This document shows positions 24,435 to 36,357 of a DNA stretch of 64,000 nucleotides, one piece after another. A program made the translations under genes and the position numbers. How positions within the stretch are numbered: the stretch's first letter is position 1; each line of letters begins with the position of its first letter. The DNA is from Ascaphus truei (Eukaryota; Chordata; Amphibia; Anura; Ascaphidae): assembly GCA_036426205.1 (NCBI GenBank), contig CM071568.1, positions 121,980,314 to 122,044,313 on the forward strand, in the 5' to 3' direction. Under the pieces are notes generated by a model. It had not been told where the DNA came from. It worked only from the letters and a program-made list of their open reading frames with translations, and did no database searches.

Positions 24435-25990
24435 AGAAAAGAGGGGTGCACCAGGGCGCTTCTATAACTAATCGGTTATCAAACTGCAACCAATAAAAAC
24501 TTAAGTGTTATTACTCAAATATTTATAGTGTGCCAACGTACAATGGAATATACAAAATACAATTACCTCAAATTCAATAGTTTATATAACCTTCACCAAA
24601 TAAATGTGAAAAACAAAATATATATAATATATGTGAGGTGAAAAAAAATAGTAGCTCTAAACCCTTGAGATGGACCGTCCTCTGATCCCAAAGTAGTATG
24701 TCGTCTTCCAGGTAAGGGGAGCGCTTGGAAAATACGTGAACGAAAGAAATACCAATAATGGTGTAGCCAATAGTGAAAGTGAACTATTATCTAAAAAAAA
24801 GTGTTGATCCCACTCACGGATTTCTTCTAATTAAAATAGCATATCAGAGATCCACGTCTCTTTGGGAGCACTGTAATGGACCCTCCTCTGAAGTATGTGT
24901 CTTTAGATCCAGTGTTTTCTCAAAGCAAAGAGAACTCACAATCGTGTAGTATATCAAAGAAAATATATATATTGCACAAACAGATTTTGACACTTTCACT
25001 CACATTTTATACATGTGTAATTCATTGAAGAGGACTGGTTGACTATCTCTGGTGCTCTGCCAGTCTCTGCCTGCTACCGCCTCTGCATCCGCATATGTCA
25101 CTTCCTGTGACGGCTCTAATGAGGGCGGAATTAGCCTCTCTGGTCGCTCGGCTGCCAGCACTTGGATCTCAGGTCCTCCCAGGAACAGATTCAACTCGTT
25201 TCACTAGGAATTGGATGATTCTTGAATTGAGATAGAAGAGCTGGGAGCAGATACACCAGAGAGGCTACTTCCGCCCTACTTAGAGCCGTCACAGGAAGTG
25301 ACGTATGTGGATGCAGAGGAGGTAGCAGGCAGAGACTGGCAGAGCGCGAGAGATCGTCAACCAGTCGTCCTCCTATGAATTACACACGTATAAAATCTGA
25401 GTGAAAATTTTGAAATCTGTTTATGTGCAATATATATTTATTTTGATATACTACACTATTGAGAGTTCTCTTTGCTTTTTGAGAAAACACTGGATCTAAA
25501 GACACATACTTCAGAGGAGGGTCCATTACAGTGCTCCCATCAGAGAAAGGTGGATCTCTGTCATGCTATTTTAACTAGAAGAAATCTGTGAGTGAGGCCA
25601 ACACATTTTTTTTTTTAGATAATAGTTCACTTTCACTATTGGCTACACCAGCGGTGCGCAAACTGTAGGGTGCGAGATTTTCGGGGGGTGGGAGCGGCAG
25701 TTATAGAGATCCCGCAATCTCCCCCCAGGCAGTTAAATGCCGGGGGACCACGCGAGGCCTCTAAAATACACTTAACTTCCAGCGACGCGTCGTCCTAGAA
25801 ATCCGGCATCACATTACCATGGTAACGTGACGTCATTTGACGCGAGGGGGTGGGTGCGAGGCACCGAGGAGAGCAGGTAGGGGTGTGCACAGGGAAAGGT
25901 TTGCGTGCCCCTGGGCTACACCATTATTTGTATTGCTTGATTTCACATATTTTCCACGTGATCAACAAGCGCTCCCCTTACCTGGAAGAC
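24435..25990. mobile_element. Large foldback element with 16-bp target duplication
   Basis: The identical 16-mer GACAAGAAGGGTGGAA flanks the insert at 24419-24434 and 25991-26006, and the L2 LINE reads on from one flank to the other. Arms 24698-25180 and 25250-25990 are inverted copies several hundred bases long, sharing for example ctttcactattggctacacc and gtcacttcctgtgac. The right arm ends exactly at the TSD; the left side extends 263 bases further. The minus-strand motif CTAGTGAAACGAG is at the centre (25195-25215). A hAT MITE sits in the right arm at 25649-25913. No coding capacity was seen. Confidence 0.85.
25649..25913. mobile_element. hAT-like MITE, family A, copy 3
   Basis: The ends CAGCGGTGCGCAAAC and GTTTGCGTGCCCCTG are near-perfect inverted repeats. 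The 8-bp duplication GGCTACAC is exact (25641-25648 and 25914-25921). The opposite arm of the host foldback, at about 24760, keeps the unoccupied site (inverted ggctacaccattattgg), which proves the insertion point directly. The element is 265 bp and non-coding. Confidence 0.95.
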
Positions 25991-27558
25991 GACAAGAAGG
26001 GTGGAAGCCTGACCGTTGTTTCACATAGGAATCGTTGCTGCATGAAAATACCCACACCATCATCTGCCACCTTTTGAGGATCCTCTGATCTGCTTGTCTT
26101 ACCTACCTCAAAGGACTTCTGCTCATCGTCACCTTCACTTCAGAACTTGCTGAGCTGGAAGCATCACTGAATATGAACAGAAACGCTATAATTTTAGGGG
26201 ATTAGAGTTTCCACATCGATCAGGAGATATGGAAGTCACAAACTTTCTGGATTCTATATTGTTTGGGCTTAGACATGTCGTTCACAATAGCTCCAATAAG
26301 TATGATCACACAATAGACCTCATCTTTACAAATGGTACTTGAGTGGATTGTGTCTCTGCCACAACGGTATCCTGGTCTGATTACACCATCGTTAAAGCTT
26401 CTGTTTCTCAACCTCAAACATCAACTGAGTCATTGAGAAAAACTCAAAGCATGTGCAGACCGTGAAAACAGCTAGGACTTGGACATGTTCACAGACACGG
26501 CCTCTACTCCAGAAACAGTTTTCGCTACAACAATGGAGATGGGTTTGGCACATAATCGCTCCCCCGAGACACAGCCACAGTAGTAGAGCCTCAGATATTG
26601 TAGCTTATTTAGATCTACTAACGCTCAAAGCAAACAACTCTAACGCACATGGCATGAAAAGAACACTCCTGAAACACCATTGGAAGACTACCCACCTAAG
26701 AGAACATAACAAGATCACTCTTGCCAAGAAAGCCTACCTGACGACAAAAGAACTGCACAAAACTCCAAAAATCTTTTTAAGATGGTTCCTACTGACCAAA
26801 CCCAGCAGCTCCAGGAATTATCCAAAACAAAATTTAACATGGTCAGGACAGACCATCCTCATAGGACACCAGAACCAGATTGATAAACCGAAGACTCTGA
26901 GACATGTCCAAAACCACTATATAGCACTCTACAAGACGATAGTCTGGCCATCACCATTGATTGGCTCTTCCATTGAGATTCACACAGTCAAGTTCTGCCT
27001 TTACCACCTCTACTCGTTGGGGGAAAAGACCTGTGGAAGGTCTCACAGCCTGGTCACCCTCAGAGTTGGTTATGGAAACTTACGATCTTGGCTGGCCAAA
27101 TAATTAGATACAGTTTATTAGCAATTCAGAATAGCACAGCTAGAACTACCCATAACCTGTGCAGATATGACCAGGTTGGTGAAACCCCAAGAAAGTCGCT
27201 GGCCACTAATTAGACAACAACTTGAGTTCAAAGTTCTCTGTGCCAACTGAAGCAACACATGACCTAGCACCATCATACATCCCAGAACGCCTAACTACAT
27301 ATCAGCCAACTAGACTACATGGAAAAACCAACAGCACACTGCTCAGTGTTTCTTAACTCAAATCAATGAAAACTGGAGAAAAGCTAATTCCCACACCCTG
27401 GAGCAACCTCCTTAATGACGTCCGAGAAGCTCCATCTACCAAGTTTTCAAGAAAGTTCTTAAGACCCACCTATTCTGAAAAGCATTTGGGCAATAGCTTC
27501 AGCCATATTGATCTGCACTTTGAAACCTAAAAATAATGGATGCACACATTACTATATT

Positions 27559-27868
27559 GTAAGGAAGATGATCCAGGCACTTAGACTTTGCAATAAGAAA
27601 TGTATTACAGCTAAGAAACCAACGTTTAGACTGCCACGCAGTCTTTATCAAGGTGAGGGCTCTCACATTGATAAAGACTGCATGGCAATCGAAACGTTGG
27701 TTTCCTAGCTGTAATAAATGTCTTATTGCAAAGTCAGAGTGCCTTGATCATCTTCCTTATCGTGTACATTTATGGAACCTGCAGGACATTCCCTGATTCC
27801 GTGAGCACCGGCAGCTGATTTATGTTTTGCAACAGTAAGATGTGTGCCAGTTATATCTCTATGGATTG
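27559..27868. mobile_element. Foldback element with 13-bp target duplication
   Basis: ACATTACTATATT lies on both sides (27546-27558 and 27869-27881). The left arm (27559-27655) is complementary to 27665-27762, including gaagatgatcc with ggatcatcttcc-type ends. Two copies of the core read outward from the centre: minus strand 27621-27653 and plus strand 27668-27700. The plus copy reads TTGATAAAGACTG, loop catg, GCAATC, GAAACGTTGG. A 106-bp single-copy extension follows the right arm. It is inserted in the L2 LINE tail. Confidence 0.85.
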
Positions 27869-28290
27869 ACATTACTATATTACACACACGGCAATTAAAG
27901 GTCAAAACTGAATTAACAACTTAACTCTCCCCTGCATGTCTGATGGAGGTACTATGTGTTGCCATGCTGCTTTTTTTTAATTTCCACTAAGAATCTCTGT
28001 GACAGAACACCTGTCGCCCCAAAGGGTGTTGCCGTTTTGCTGCTGTTCACTCCTGTTTGATAATGTTACATCTGCTCTATTGCCTCTGAAACTACACATC
28101 CCTCTCATCCCCTGTACACAAAGGTAACTTACCCTGCCCATAGATTGTAAGCTCTTTGAGGCAGGGCCTCTTCTAACACATTGAAGGTCTATCCTACCTC
28201 TTCTAAAATGTCAATCCTGTCTATAAATGTTACTTTTGCCCGTAATCAGATACTGTCCATGAAATATCTGTAAACTGAATGTGTATAACC

Positions 28291-31200
28291 TTCGTTCATT
28301 TAATGCAACCATTTATTTATAAATGCAACCATTTATAACTCTGACTTTTCTTGTCTCTTATGTAACAAAAATAACTGTATTTAATGGTAGTTCGCAAACT
28401 GACTGTACAGTATTGCGATGCCCCCTTAAGTGGAGGCCTGTATTTACTTTAAAAAAAAAAAAAAAAATGATTGTGCATGCTAGAGATTTAGAGAGAGTTT
28501 CACTACAAAATAGATCACATATGCCCTCTAAAGCATTTAATAAATTATTTACAAATACTTCTACTTCACCTGCACAACCTATTTAATCGTGCCACCACAA
28601 TTAGCTCACTTTTCTCTTTGGAGAGACTGCCCTCTTAATCTCACATCCTGATGGTTCTTTTGTATATAAAAAAATATAAATTATTATGGGTTGCTACTCT
28701 TTGCGTAACAAAATGGTTCTACCATTTATAGAGCTTAGGCTTTGCTAACAAAACAAAAGCTTTGTAAGTAATGATAAATTACAGATTTGGTGTTTTTTCT
28801 TGGAAAAAAAGTTTTCATATACAGAACATTTTCATGCAATTATATTTAATTATAAACCGTGTGCTGACAAGCTTTGTCGTTTTGACTTCACTCTGTTGCA
28901 ATTACCAGCGTAAAAGTCATAATGTATGGAAGTACTGAAACAATTAAGGGCATGTTTTAGACAGGTACAGTAGCATTGTGAAAAGCTGTAGTTATGAGTC
29001 TTTACTAGGACAGCTATATTTAATTGATGGTGTAAGGTCAGCACATTAAAATAAATTGGTCACCAGGAAATTAGAGGACAAAAGTTAACTTAAATGGTTT
29101 TCATAGAGCTGGGAAAACAACATTATTTGTGTTCTTTGTTTAGCAGATTATTCGTATTTGGACAGTGTTGAAACTTGCAGTTGGTTCTTTTCGTCCCAGT
29201 TAGTTCAAATGTAATGTAATGCGTATAAATGATGAGAAATATATCATATCTGTAGGACAAAATCATTGTTCATTTTTCTGTTGGTAGTAACTAACAACTT
29301 GGAGATTTTTTCATTTTAGAAATTATGTATACTTCTATCCCAACTGCAAATTAAAACTACTGAGTTTTACATAAGGAATAGTATTTTTTTGTTCTCTATC
29401 CTTTCTGTTTCACAAGTTATCTTATGATTGTGTTAAACTTAAATTGAGGCAGGCTTTATTTATTTTTTTTCTACAAAGTGTGTGTGATTAAAAAAAAAAA
29501 TTACCCCTTGAAGAAGTTGCATTACAAGACTAAGCGCTTTGGGCTGTCCGAGACGATGACGGCGTCTGGTACCCACTACACACTGTGACTCTGAAAGGGG
29601 TGGGGCTTACTTGTGGAGGGCGGCATGGTGCAGATCAGCCAGGGCAGGCGCTGCCACAATTGAAATTTATGCTAAGCGATTTTCAGTACCATTTGCTGTT
29701 TTAAGTGTTCCTCCCTACCTGATTCGTTGTCTGCGCTAAGGGGATCCACAACCCCCTTTCTGTGTGTCTGTGTTGCCAAAACCTGCTGTACTCCATGATC
29801 ATGGAACATAAGTCTTTGGAATGGGATTCCAGGTGCACCTTTATGGATAAACTGGTCAACAAAGACAGAAGTGGTCATGGATTTCTTCTCTCTACTCTCA
29901 ACCTTTTGTGTTTACACTAATAATTCCCCGTCCGATTCATGCTGCTTGTACATTTTAGTTGTTTGCTGTGGTGAAATATTATGGTTTTAAATATCAATGA
30001 GGTTGTTGTTTTCAACCATACAGCATCATTTCTGCAGAGCAATTTAACAATTCAAAAGTCAATACTGAAGGGTATATGGATCAAGGCAAATGTGATGCCA
30101 TTCTGGGGTCCAAAATCTGCACCATATGTATCAAAGAAAAACAATCTGATGAAATGCACATGACTTTTCCATCATACAGATTTTTGGAGACGTTTGTTTT
30201 GCCACAGAATAATTTTACTTTGAGTACATAGTACCCTGAATGTTGAGGAGTACAATAGCCAGAAACGTATTTTTGGTTTTGCATATTGATTATATTGACA
30301 TAGGGTGGGTAGATTATAATTGGTGTATGAGAACACTTCTATATTCGAATAGGTGTCTCTTTGGTTTTCTTCCACTGATTATGTAGAAGGAACAATTGAT
30401 TTGGTAGTGCAATAACATGGCATTTAAAGGTACAATCGTTGACCGAGAACCAACACTTTTTTTTTACAAAGAATTTAACAATCTTATAGTCTTGATCATG
30501 GTGTTCCCCTCCACCGCTCCAAAAAATGTACCAAGTAACAGGAAAGGGGCTGCCATCACCATAATTCCCAAGGAGAGGTAGGAGGAGGACACAGCACTAC
30601 GTGGCACGTAAAAAGAAATATTCCAACTGGTCACATTCATATCAACTTGTTTGTATCTGTGTCTCAGTCTGAGCCCTGCTTCTGACTTTTCAACTGACCC
30701 CTGGGGAATTGCACATTCACTCATCTTCATTCAATCATATTAATTGGCTATATAATGAACCATATTAAAGAAGTTAAAATATATTGCACAAATGTCATAA
30801 TATTTAAAAGTATATTAAATACCTGAATGGTTTCAGCTACAAGTCAAAATATAGGGCAAGCACATAGGGCCATCCAACATATGGGTCCTCATTTATACTT
30901 CTGGCTCCACGGCAGTCTTTGTGTAGAGCGGTATTGGGCGTAGGACTGTCATAGCAGCCTTGTTGAAGCCCCCTATGTCTGGGGGCGCTGTCACCAAGAC
31001 GGAAAGAACCAGAGGAAATCCACAAAAGTCTGTTCTGTCCCCCCACAACATCGCAGGCATCTCAGCTCTCCTGTACCATCACAGGTAATCAGCAGTACAC
31101 CTAGCAGTACCCTAGTCATATCTCCCAGGGGGTGGGGGAAGATGCGCTACACTTATTATACGGGCAAATTACATGGTACTCTTCAGTCACCTCATTCTTT

Positions 31201-32376
31201 GGACTGCTTAAATCCCGGGTTGATACGCCAAAAATTATATTGCCCCCCTTGACAGGCAGGGCGTCTTCACCATAATTCACAAGGAGAGCCAGAAGCAAGA
31301 CTTGGCACTATTTGGCATTTTAAAAAATGCCCAACTTATCGCATTCATGTCAACTGTTCATATGTCTGAGTCCTGTTTCCAAGTGTCTTCTCAACTGGAC
31401 TGACAGCATAAAGGGACCACATTCTAATGTTGCCCCGGCAACCCTAACAAGACAAAGGTGGTTGGTTACCTGTCATACATATGTAGCATGTGCCTCTTTC
31501 TTTGGTGTATTACAATTAAATAGAAAACTATGCTTACATCAAATATTTCTCTAGATTGTTGGCTCACAAGCTGGGCCCTCATTACCCTTAGTATCTGTTT
31601 TGTGCTGTTTTGTCCTTATTTCAGATCAAAATATTAAGGGAAGGAGAGAAGGTTTTTTGTGTCTCTGCACACTTTTTGAACACAGTGATATCACACACAA
31701 GGGAGTAGCTAGAGGAAGTCCCAAGTCTTAGCTTCCCATGTTTACAAATTAATTAAAAACATTTTTTTCAAATATTCATAGGTGTCGGATTGTGATAAAG
31801 AACGTCTTGGACATGCCACTGCCATTAGTACACTTTGGTCCTAGGACGGGCAACACTTTCATAAGGTTACTTAAAATCTAGTGATGGTGTTGTCATGTAC
31901 ATGCTTTAAAACACTTGTAGAACATGACACTATTTTAATAGCGATTATAAATTGCAAAGAAGTAGAAACCAAAAATAACCAGTTGTCTCTAAAACCAAAA
32001 ATCACCATTTTTCTTATTGTTTTTGTTTGAAATAAATATTTGAAAGTTGGTGCTTTTGGATGTTTCCTGGTGGTTAAACACATTGTCTCTACTAGGTAGA
32101 AACTGACTATCCTGCAACAAAAAATCTCAAAATAATTCTGAATTAGACTGCCTTTTAATATTTACAGGAAGCTGAAGATTAAATTATTGAGCATTATTTT
32201 TATTTGCCAAAATTCAGTGGAGATGTGGTGGGTTCATAGTTTATTTTTTCCCCTCAGTGAGAGTTGCTGGATTCATAAGAATAGCGTCAAATAACATTCT
32301 AGTTTAACCTTGCTGTATACCAAATCTTTCAACAAGATTTACCGTGCACAACAGTTGGTTACTATGTACATATATA
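28291..32376. other. Intronic sequence, no gene; one diverged direct repeat pair
   Basis: Mostly AT-rich. Segments 30500-30712 and 31236-31400 are diverged direct copies of the same unknown repeat, sharing the caccataattc core, caaggagag and an ordered set of shorter blocks. The interval 29505-29550 has a weak relative of the foldback hairpin motif (ccttgaagaag, then agcgctttggg). No exon was recognised. Confidence 0.5.
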
Positions 32377-32384
32377 GCTATATA

Positions 32385-32519
32385 CAGTGGTCGACAAATC
32401 ACCAAAAAATCTACTCGCCACCGAGGACCACACGTGTGCTGCTTGGGCCAATAGGAGCTCGCCACAATGTTAAATCCACTCGCCCGGGGCGTGCAAATGT
32501 ATAGGTTTGTCGAACACTG
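32385..32519. mobile_element. Short hAT-like MITE with perfect 8-bp duplication
   Basis: The ends CAGTGGTCGACAAA and TTTGTCGAACACTG are inverted repeats with two mismatches. GCTATATA is duplicated exactly (32377-32384 and 32520-32527). The element is 135 bp, with a GC-rich interior including ccaccgaggacc and ctcgcccggggcg. It is non-coding. Confidence 0.92.
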
Positions 32520-33129
32520 GCTATATACATTATTTTGTTTTGAACTATTTGATCCAAGTTTACTCAAAATAATTTCACTACAACCACAACTTAATAACGC
32601 TACAAATAGGTAGGGGAGTTAAAATTAAATTAAATGGTGCTTCTTAATTTAGCTGCTTCTCAAAATATGCTGCTTTAGAGCGGATTTGCGCAATATATTT
32701 TTGCATTAAAAAGGCATTAACCACTCTACATTGACACGCTCTCCGTATACTGTACATATTAATAAGAGGGAATGCCCATCAGGTTGATTAACTATTTTAT
32801 AATGAAGATTTTCAGTGCTGCATGCAGTAGAGCATGGATGTGTTGGAGATCATTAATCCTCCCACACTCTCTTCTCTGTGCGAATTTTGCTCATCTTTTA
32901 TTCCTGTTTTTCTTTTATGTTTAAGGCTGATTTCCTCTCTAGGCTTTGTGATTTGAATTGTTCATTCAGTAAAACAGATCTAGATTGCAAACAAAATAAA
33001 TAAAGGCGTCCACGAGAGATGTTAGAAAATGAGCCTTGGCTCTTGTCATGTATTGACAGGGTGAATAATACTAGAATCTGTCTTCTCCCTGCGTTTATGA
33101 TCTCTAAAGGCATTATTCCATGGTTTGTA

Positions 33130-33520
33130 TTGTATTGTATGTCTTTATTTATATTGCGCCATTAATGTACATAGCGCTTCACAGCAGTAATACATGTGGT
33201 AATCAAATAAATAACAGATAATATAAATAACAGATCATGGGAATAAGTGCTTCAGAGATAAAAGTAACATTAAGGAAGAGGCGTTCCTGCCCCGAGGAGC
33301 TTACAGTCTAATTGGTGGGTAGGGAGAACGTACAGAGACAGTAGGAGGGAGTTCTGGTAAGTGCGTCTGCAGGGGCCAAACTTTATGTATCATGTGTTCA
33401 GAATATCCACAGCGCTATTCATGTGCTTCTTTAAGCAAGTGGTGGGTCTTAAGGTGGGTCTTAAAGGTGGATAGAGAGGGTGCTAGTCGGTTACTAAGGG
33501 GAAGGGTTTGGAACACACCT
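33130..33520. repeat. Interspersed repeat, probable LINE or SINE tail
   Basis: The stretch begins tctttatttatattgcgcca, then agcgcttcacagcagtaata, and later gaggagcttacagtctaat, phrases typical of widespread vertebrate LINE/SINE 3' regions. A small tandem duplication (gtgggtcttaaggtgggtct) lies at about 33442-33465. The precise family is unknown. Confidence 0.5.
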
Positions 33521-34680
33521 GCAGCACACGGGTCTGCTCTGCAACACAAACACACACACATTTCCACATTTTCTTGCGATTCTACAGTATATTCACTGCA
33601 AGGTGCCAAAAAGCCACTCGTCGTCCTTTATAGAATTTGCCCAAAACATCTCCCTTTTCTTTTTATGTTTTTTGATCATTCAGTAATTCATACAGATTTC
33701 AGAGCAGTAACAATTTTGTTTACGCTGTAGCCCTCTAAAGAATGTGTTCTCAATGTACACGTTTATATAAAACTGTATCTTAAAGATCTAATAGCGACAC
33801 GGGTAGCGAATTGCCGCAATGGCCGCTGTTTAAATATCTCTTGCCGTGCGGGCCAATGGGAAGCCGTGACATCATTGGTGCGGCTTCCTATTGGCCCATG
33901 TGACGCGGGAGCTTTAAACTTTAAACCCCTGCTTGCTCAGCTGGAGAAGCTACCAGCACCCACTTTGGAGGCAAGTATCACCGGAAGTAGGGGGTCCCCG
34001 GAGCTGAAATTAATGGGGTTTAGCTCTGGAGACCCCTGCTTCAATGCTATATAAAGAAAATTGCAGAAACATTTCCCAATTTGGATTGCTCCTTAACCTT
34101 TTTGAGATGCAAATGGTAAAGAATTTAACAAATTCTCATATAGGTTAACAGTTTATGTACTTTGCTATTCTGAGTAAAATAAAGCATACCTGCTATAGAG
34201 TGATACAGTGGATGGAATCGGTTGACTCTTTGATTCTAGTTTAACAGATGATGTCGCTTAAAAGGCAGAGACGATAAACAGTAATTCTGTGAAAGGAATA
34301 GCGCAGTTTCCCTGATATCTACGCTGATCCTTAACTAAATTTTGTTTACTTGTATGTTGACTTTTGCACCTTTAACAAAACTTCAGTATACATTCTTTAA
34401 ACATCATAGCAAAATGTCTAGAGAAAAAAAAGCTCGTCATATCTTGAAAGTTTATATAATGACCACATCCTGACAGAAACTCCACGTTAAAGTTTCAGAA
34501 CTCCTTGCATACAGATGTAGCGAAGGTTACATTAACCTTGGTGGCGTTATGGATATGTTTATATTCTGCGCTATCCCTGCCATTGAATCCTTTTAATACT
34601 TTGGGATATTTTATTATCAAGTAATATAAAGCTTGCTACATCCTGTACCTCTGTTATTAATAAATGGATTAGAGGTCAGA
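33521..34680. other. Intronic sequence with an unclassified repeat
   Basis: Bases 33830-34060 share blocks with 13005-13200 (ttcctattggccca, ggggtccccggagctgaaat, ctctggagacccctg). The remainder is AT-rich with no gene or recognised element. Confidence 0.4.
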
Positions 34681-34699
34681 ATAGGATGTTTTGGCCACG

Positions 34700-34915
34700 A
34701 CAAACTGATGCCGGCGCTTCGCCGCAGGGCACCTCGCCGGACGCCATCTTTAAATGTCAATATCCCTCGCAAGCCATCGCCGCTCGCAGCCTGAAATGTC
34801 CCGCGTGCCATCATGTGGGACATTTAAAGATGGAGCGGCGGGACATTTCGGGTTGAAGCATGCGAGCGGCGATAGCTTACGGGGGACATTGCCATTTAAA
34901 GATGGCGTCGTCTTG
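34700..34915. mobile_element. GC-rich palindromic MITE
   Basis: gacgccatctttaaatg near 34741 is mirrored by catttaaagatggcgtc near 34895. The interior has further inverse pairs (atcgccgctcgc with gcgagcggcgat, and gggacatttaaagatgg). The total is about 215 bp. No target duplication could be set. Confidence 0.6.
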
Positions 34916-35541
34916 ATGGAGCAGTGGTTTGATTGTGGACAAATAGCCTAGACCGATTAGAGGTGTAGTCATGCTATGGGAGCTGTAAACGTCAGGTTTG
35001 TTGTAGGGACCTGTAAATAGACGAACATGAAAGGTCTGCATGTTTCAAGTTCACAAGCTTTCAACACCTCTGAAGTCTCGCTATAAAACAAAATTGGCCA
35101 TCTTTTTATTTTTAATTTACACATAGCTGTCATACAAATGAACACCCTGCTAATGAGTAGGACATGCACAAATACAAATAATCTTCTGATTTTATGTTTT
35201 TGTTGATTTTTTTGCACTACTGTAACATGCAGAACATTTTGAAATGTACTCCTATATGACTGGCTTAAGACCTAAAATCCCCAACCTGGTACATGTTTAG
35301 TATTCTCCAGCAAGTCCACAAAAGAATACCTGCATACACGCCCAAAATTGCAGAATGTCAGCCTCTTAATGGTATCAAGGATGGAACAGCAAAGAGACAC
35401 CAATGGTCTTAGATGAAAGAAAAACACCTTTGGAGTGCAATTGCGGTTCCTTGATCTATACAGTTCCCATTGCTGCACCTGTGGCAGTATACCCACAGTA
35501 CTGTGAGCCCACCTCTTTATAGACATTGCCTCTTAATATTA

Positions 35542-35886
35542 GCTGCAGCGGCTGTTATTCAAACACTTCACGCGTTGTGTACATTGGAATACCGATGTCA
35601 TTACGCAGGATGTCTTTCAACCGTACCGCCTTAAGACGCGAGTGCAGAAAATTGCATTTTAGAGTCCTGGTTTTTAAACACCTGAATTTGACACACTAGC
35701 ACAGTACTGTACACATTGCAATTCATTCATTTCATTGCACCCAAAGAAACAGAATCCATGAAATTCAACAAAGCATTCGCGATAAGCGCGGGTGCCTGGG
35801 GCGATTGGCTGCGTTCATGCTGCGTGGAGTACAGCAGCGCACACAAAATCGGCGCCGAGATGTGTTTGAATAACGGCCGCTGCAGC
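35542..35886. mobile_element. MITE with 25-bp terminal inverted repeats
   Basis: The element starts GCTGCAGCGGCTGTTATTCA and ends with the near-exact complement (gtgtttgaataacggccgct then gcagc). It is about 345 bp with no coding capacity. The superfamily is unassigned because no clean TSD is visible. Confidence 0.7.
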
Positions 35887-36023
35887 TGTAGGCTGATTGT
35901 TCAGCCACCTGCAATTTTCAAGGTTAGATTTTAGAACAATTGATCAATACTGTACCTAGGTGTCCGGTACTAACATTTATCAAAACTAGTGCTTGGGCAA
36001 ATTGGAAAGTACTTTGTACTGTA

Positions 36024-36355
36024 CAGGCATACCCCACATTAACGTATGCAATGGGACCGGAGCATGTATGTAAAGTGAAAATGTACTTAACGTGAAGCAC
36101 TACCTTTTCCCCACTTATCGATGCATGTACTGTACTGCAAACATCATATACGTGCATAACTGATGTAAAAAACGCATGTGTAACAGGCTCTATAGTCTCC
36201 CCACTTGCGCACAGCTTCGGTACAGGTAGGGAGACGGTATTGCTGTTCAGGATGTGCTGACAGACGCATGCGTGAGCTGCCGTTTGCCTATTGAGTGAGA
36301 TGTACTTACTCGCGAGTGTACTTAAAGTGAGTGTCTTTAAACCGAGGTATGCCTG
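36024..36355. mobile_element. Mariner/Tigger-like MITE with TA target duplication
   Basis: The ends CAGGCATACCCC and GGTATGCCTG, with TA on both sides (36022-36023 and 36356-36357), fit the Tc1/mariner superfamily (pogo/Tigger style). Repeated short blocks such as gtacttaacgtgaa and gtacttaaagtga occur near both ends. The element is 332 bp and non-coding. Confidence 0.8.
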
Positions 36356-36357
36356 TA

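Larger units (their letters stand above)
23950..28290 (+). pseudogene. L2-clade LINE, internally deleted and interrupted by nested insertions
   Basis: Plus-strand remnants of an L2-type LINE lie in the order expected for ORF2. The endonuclease start is near 24220 (LLINARSMINKDQLLDSL). Further endonuclease sequence follows the first insertion at 26007. The endonuclease end is at about 26280-26400 (HTIDLIFTNG and WSDYTIVKAS in a shifted frame). The linker follows at 26450-27100. Most of the reverse transcriptase is deleted. The 3' coding end is at about 27190-27480, and the 3' tail ends with tgtaagctctttgaggcagg at about 28146. Stops and frameshifts are many. Two insertions interrupt it, at 24435-25990 and 27559-27868. 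It is in the same orientation as CTDP1. Confidence 0.75.

Noticed and set aside
29508..29548. A further copy of the foldback hairpin motif
   Set aside because: It has the ttgaagaag start but no GAAAC box and no inverted arms, so the match is too weak.
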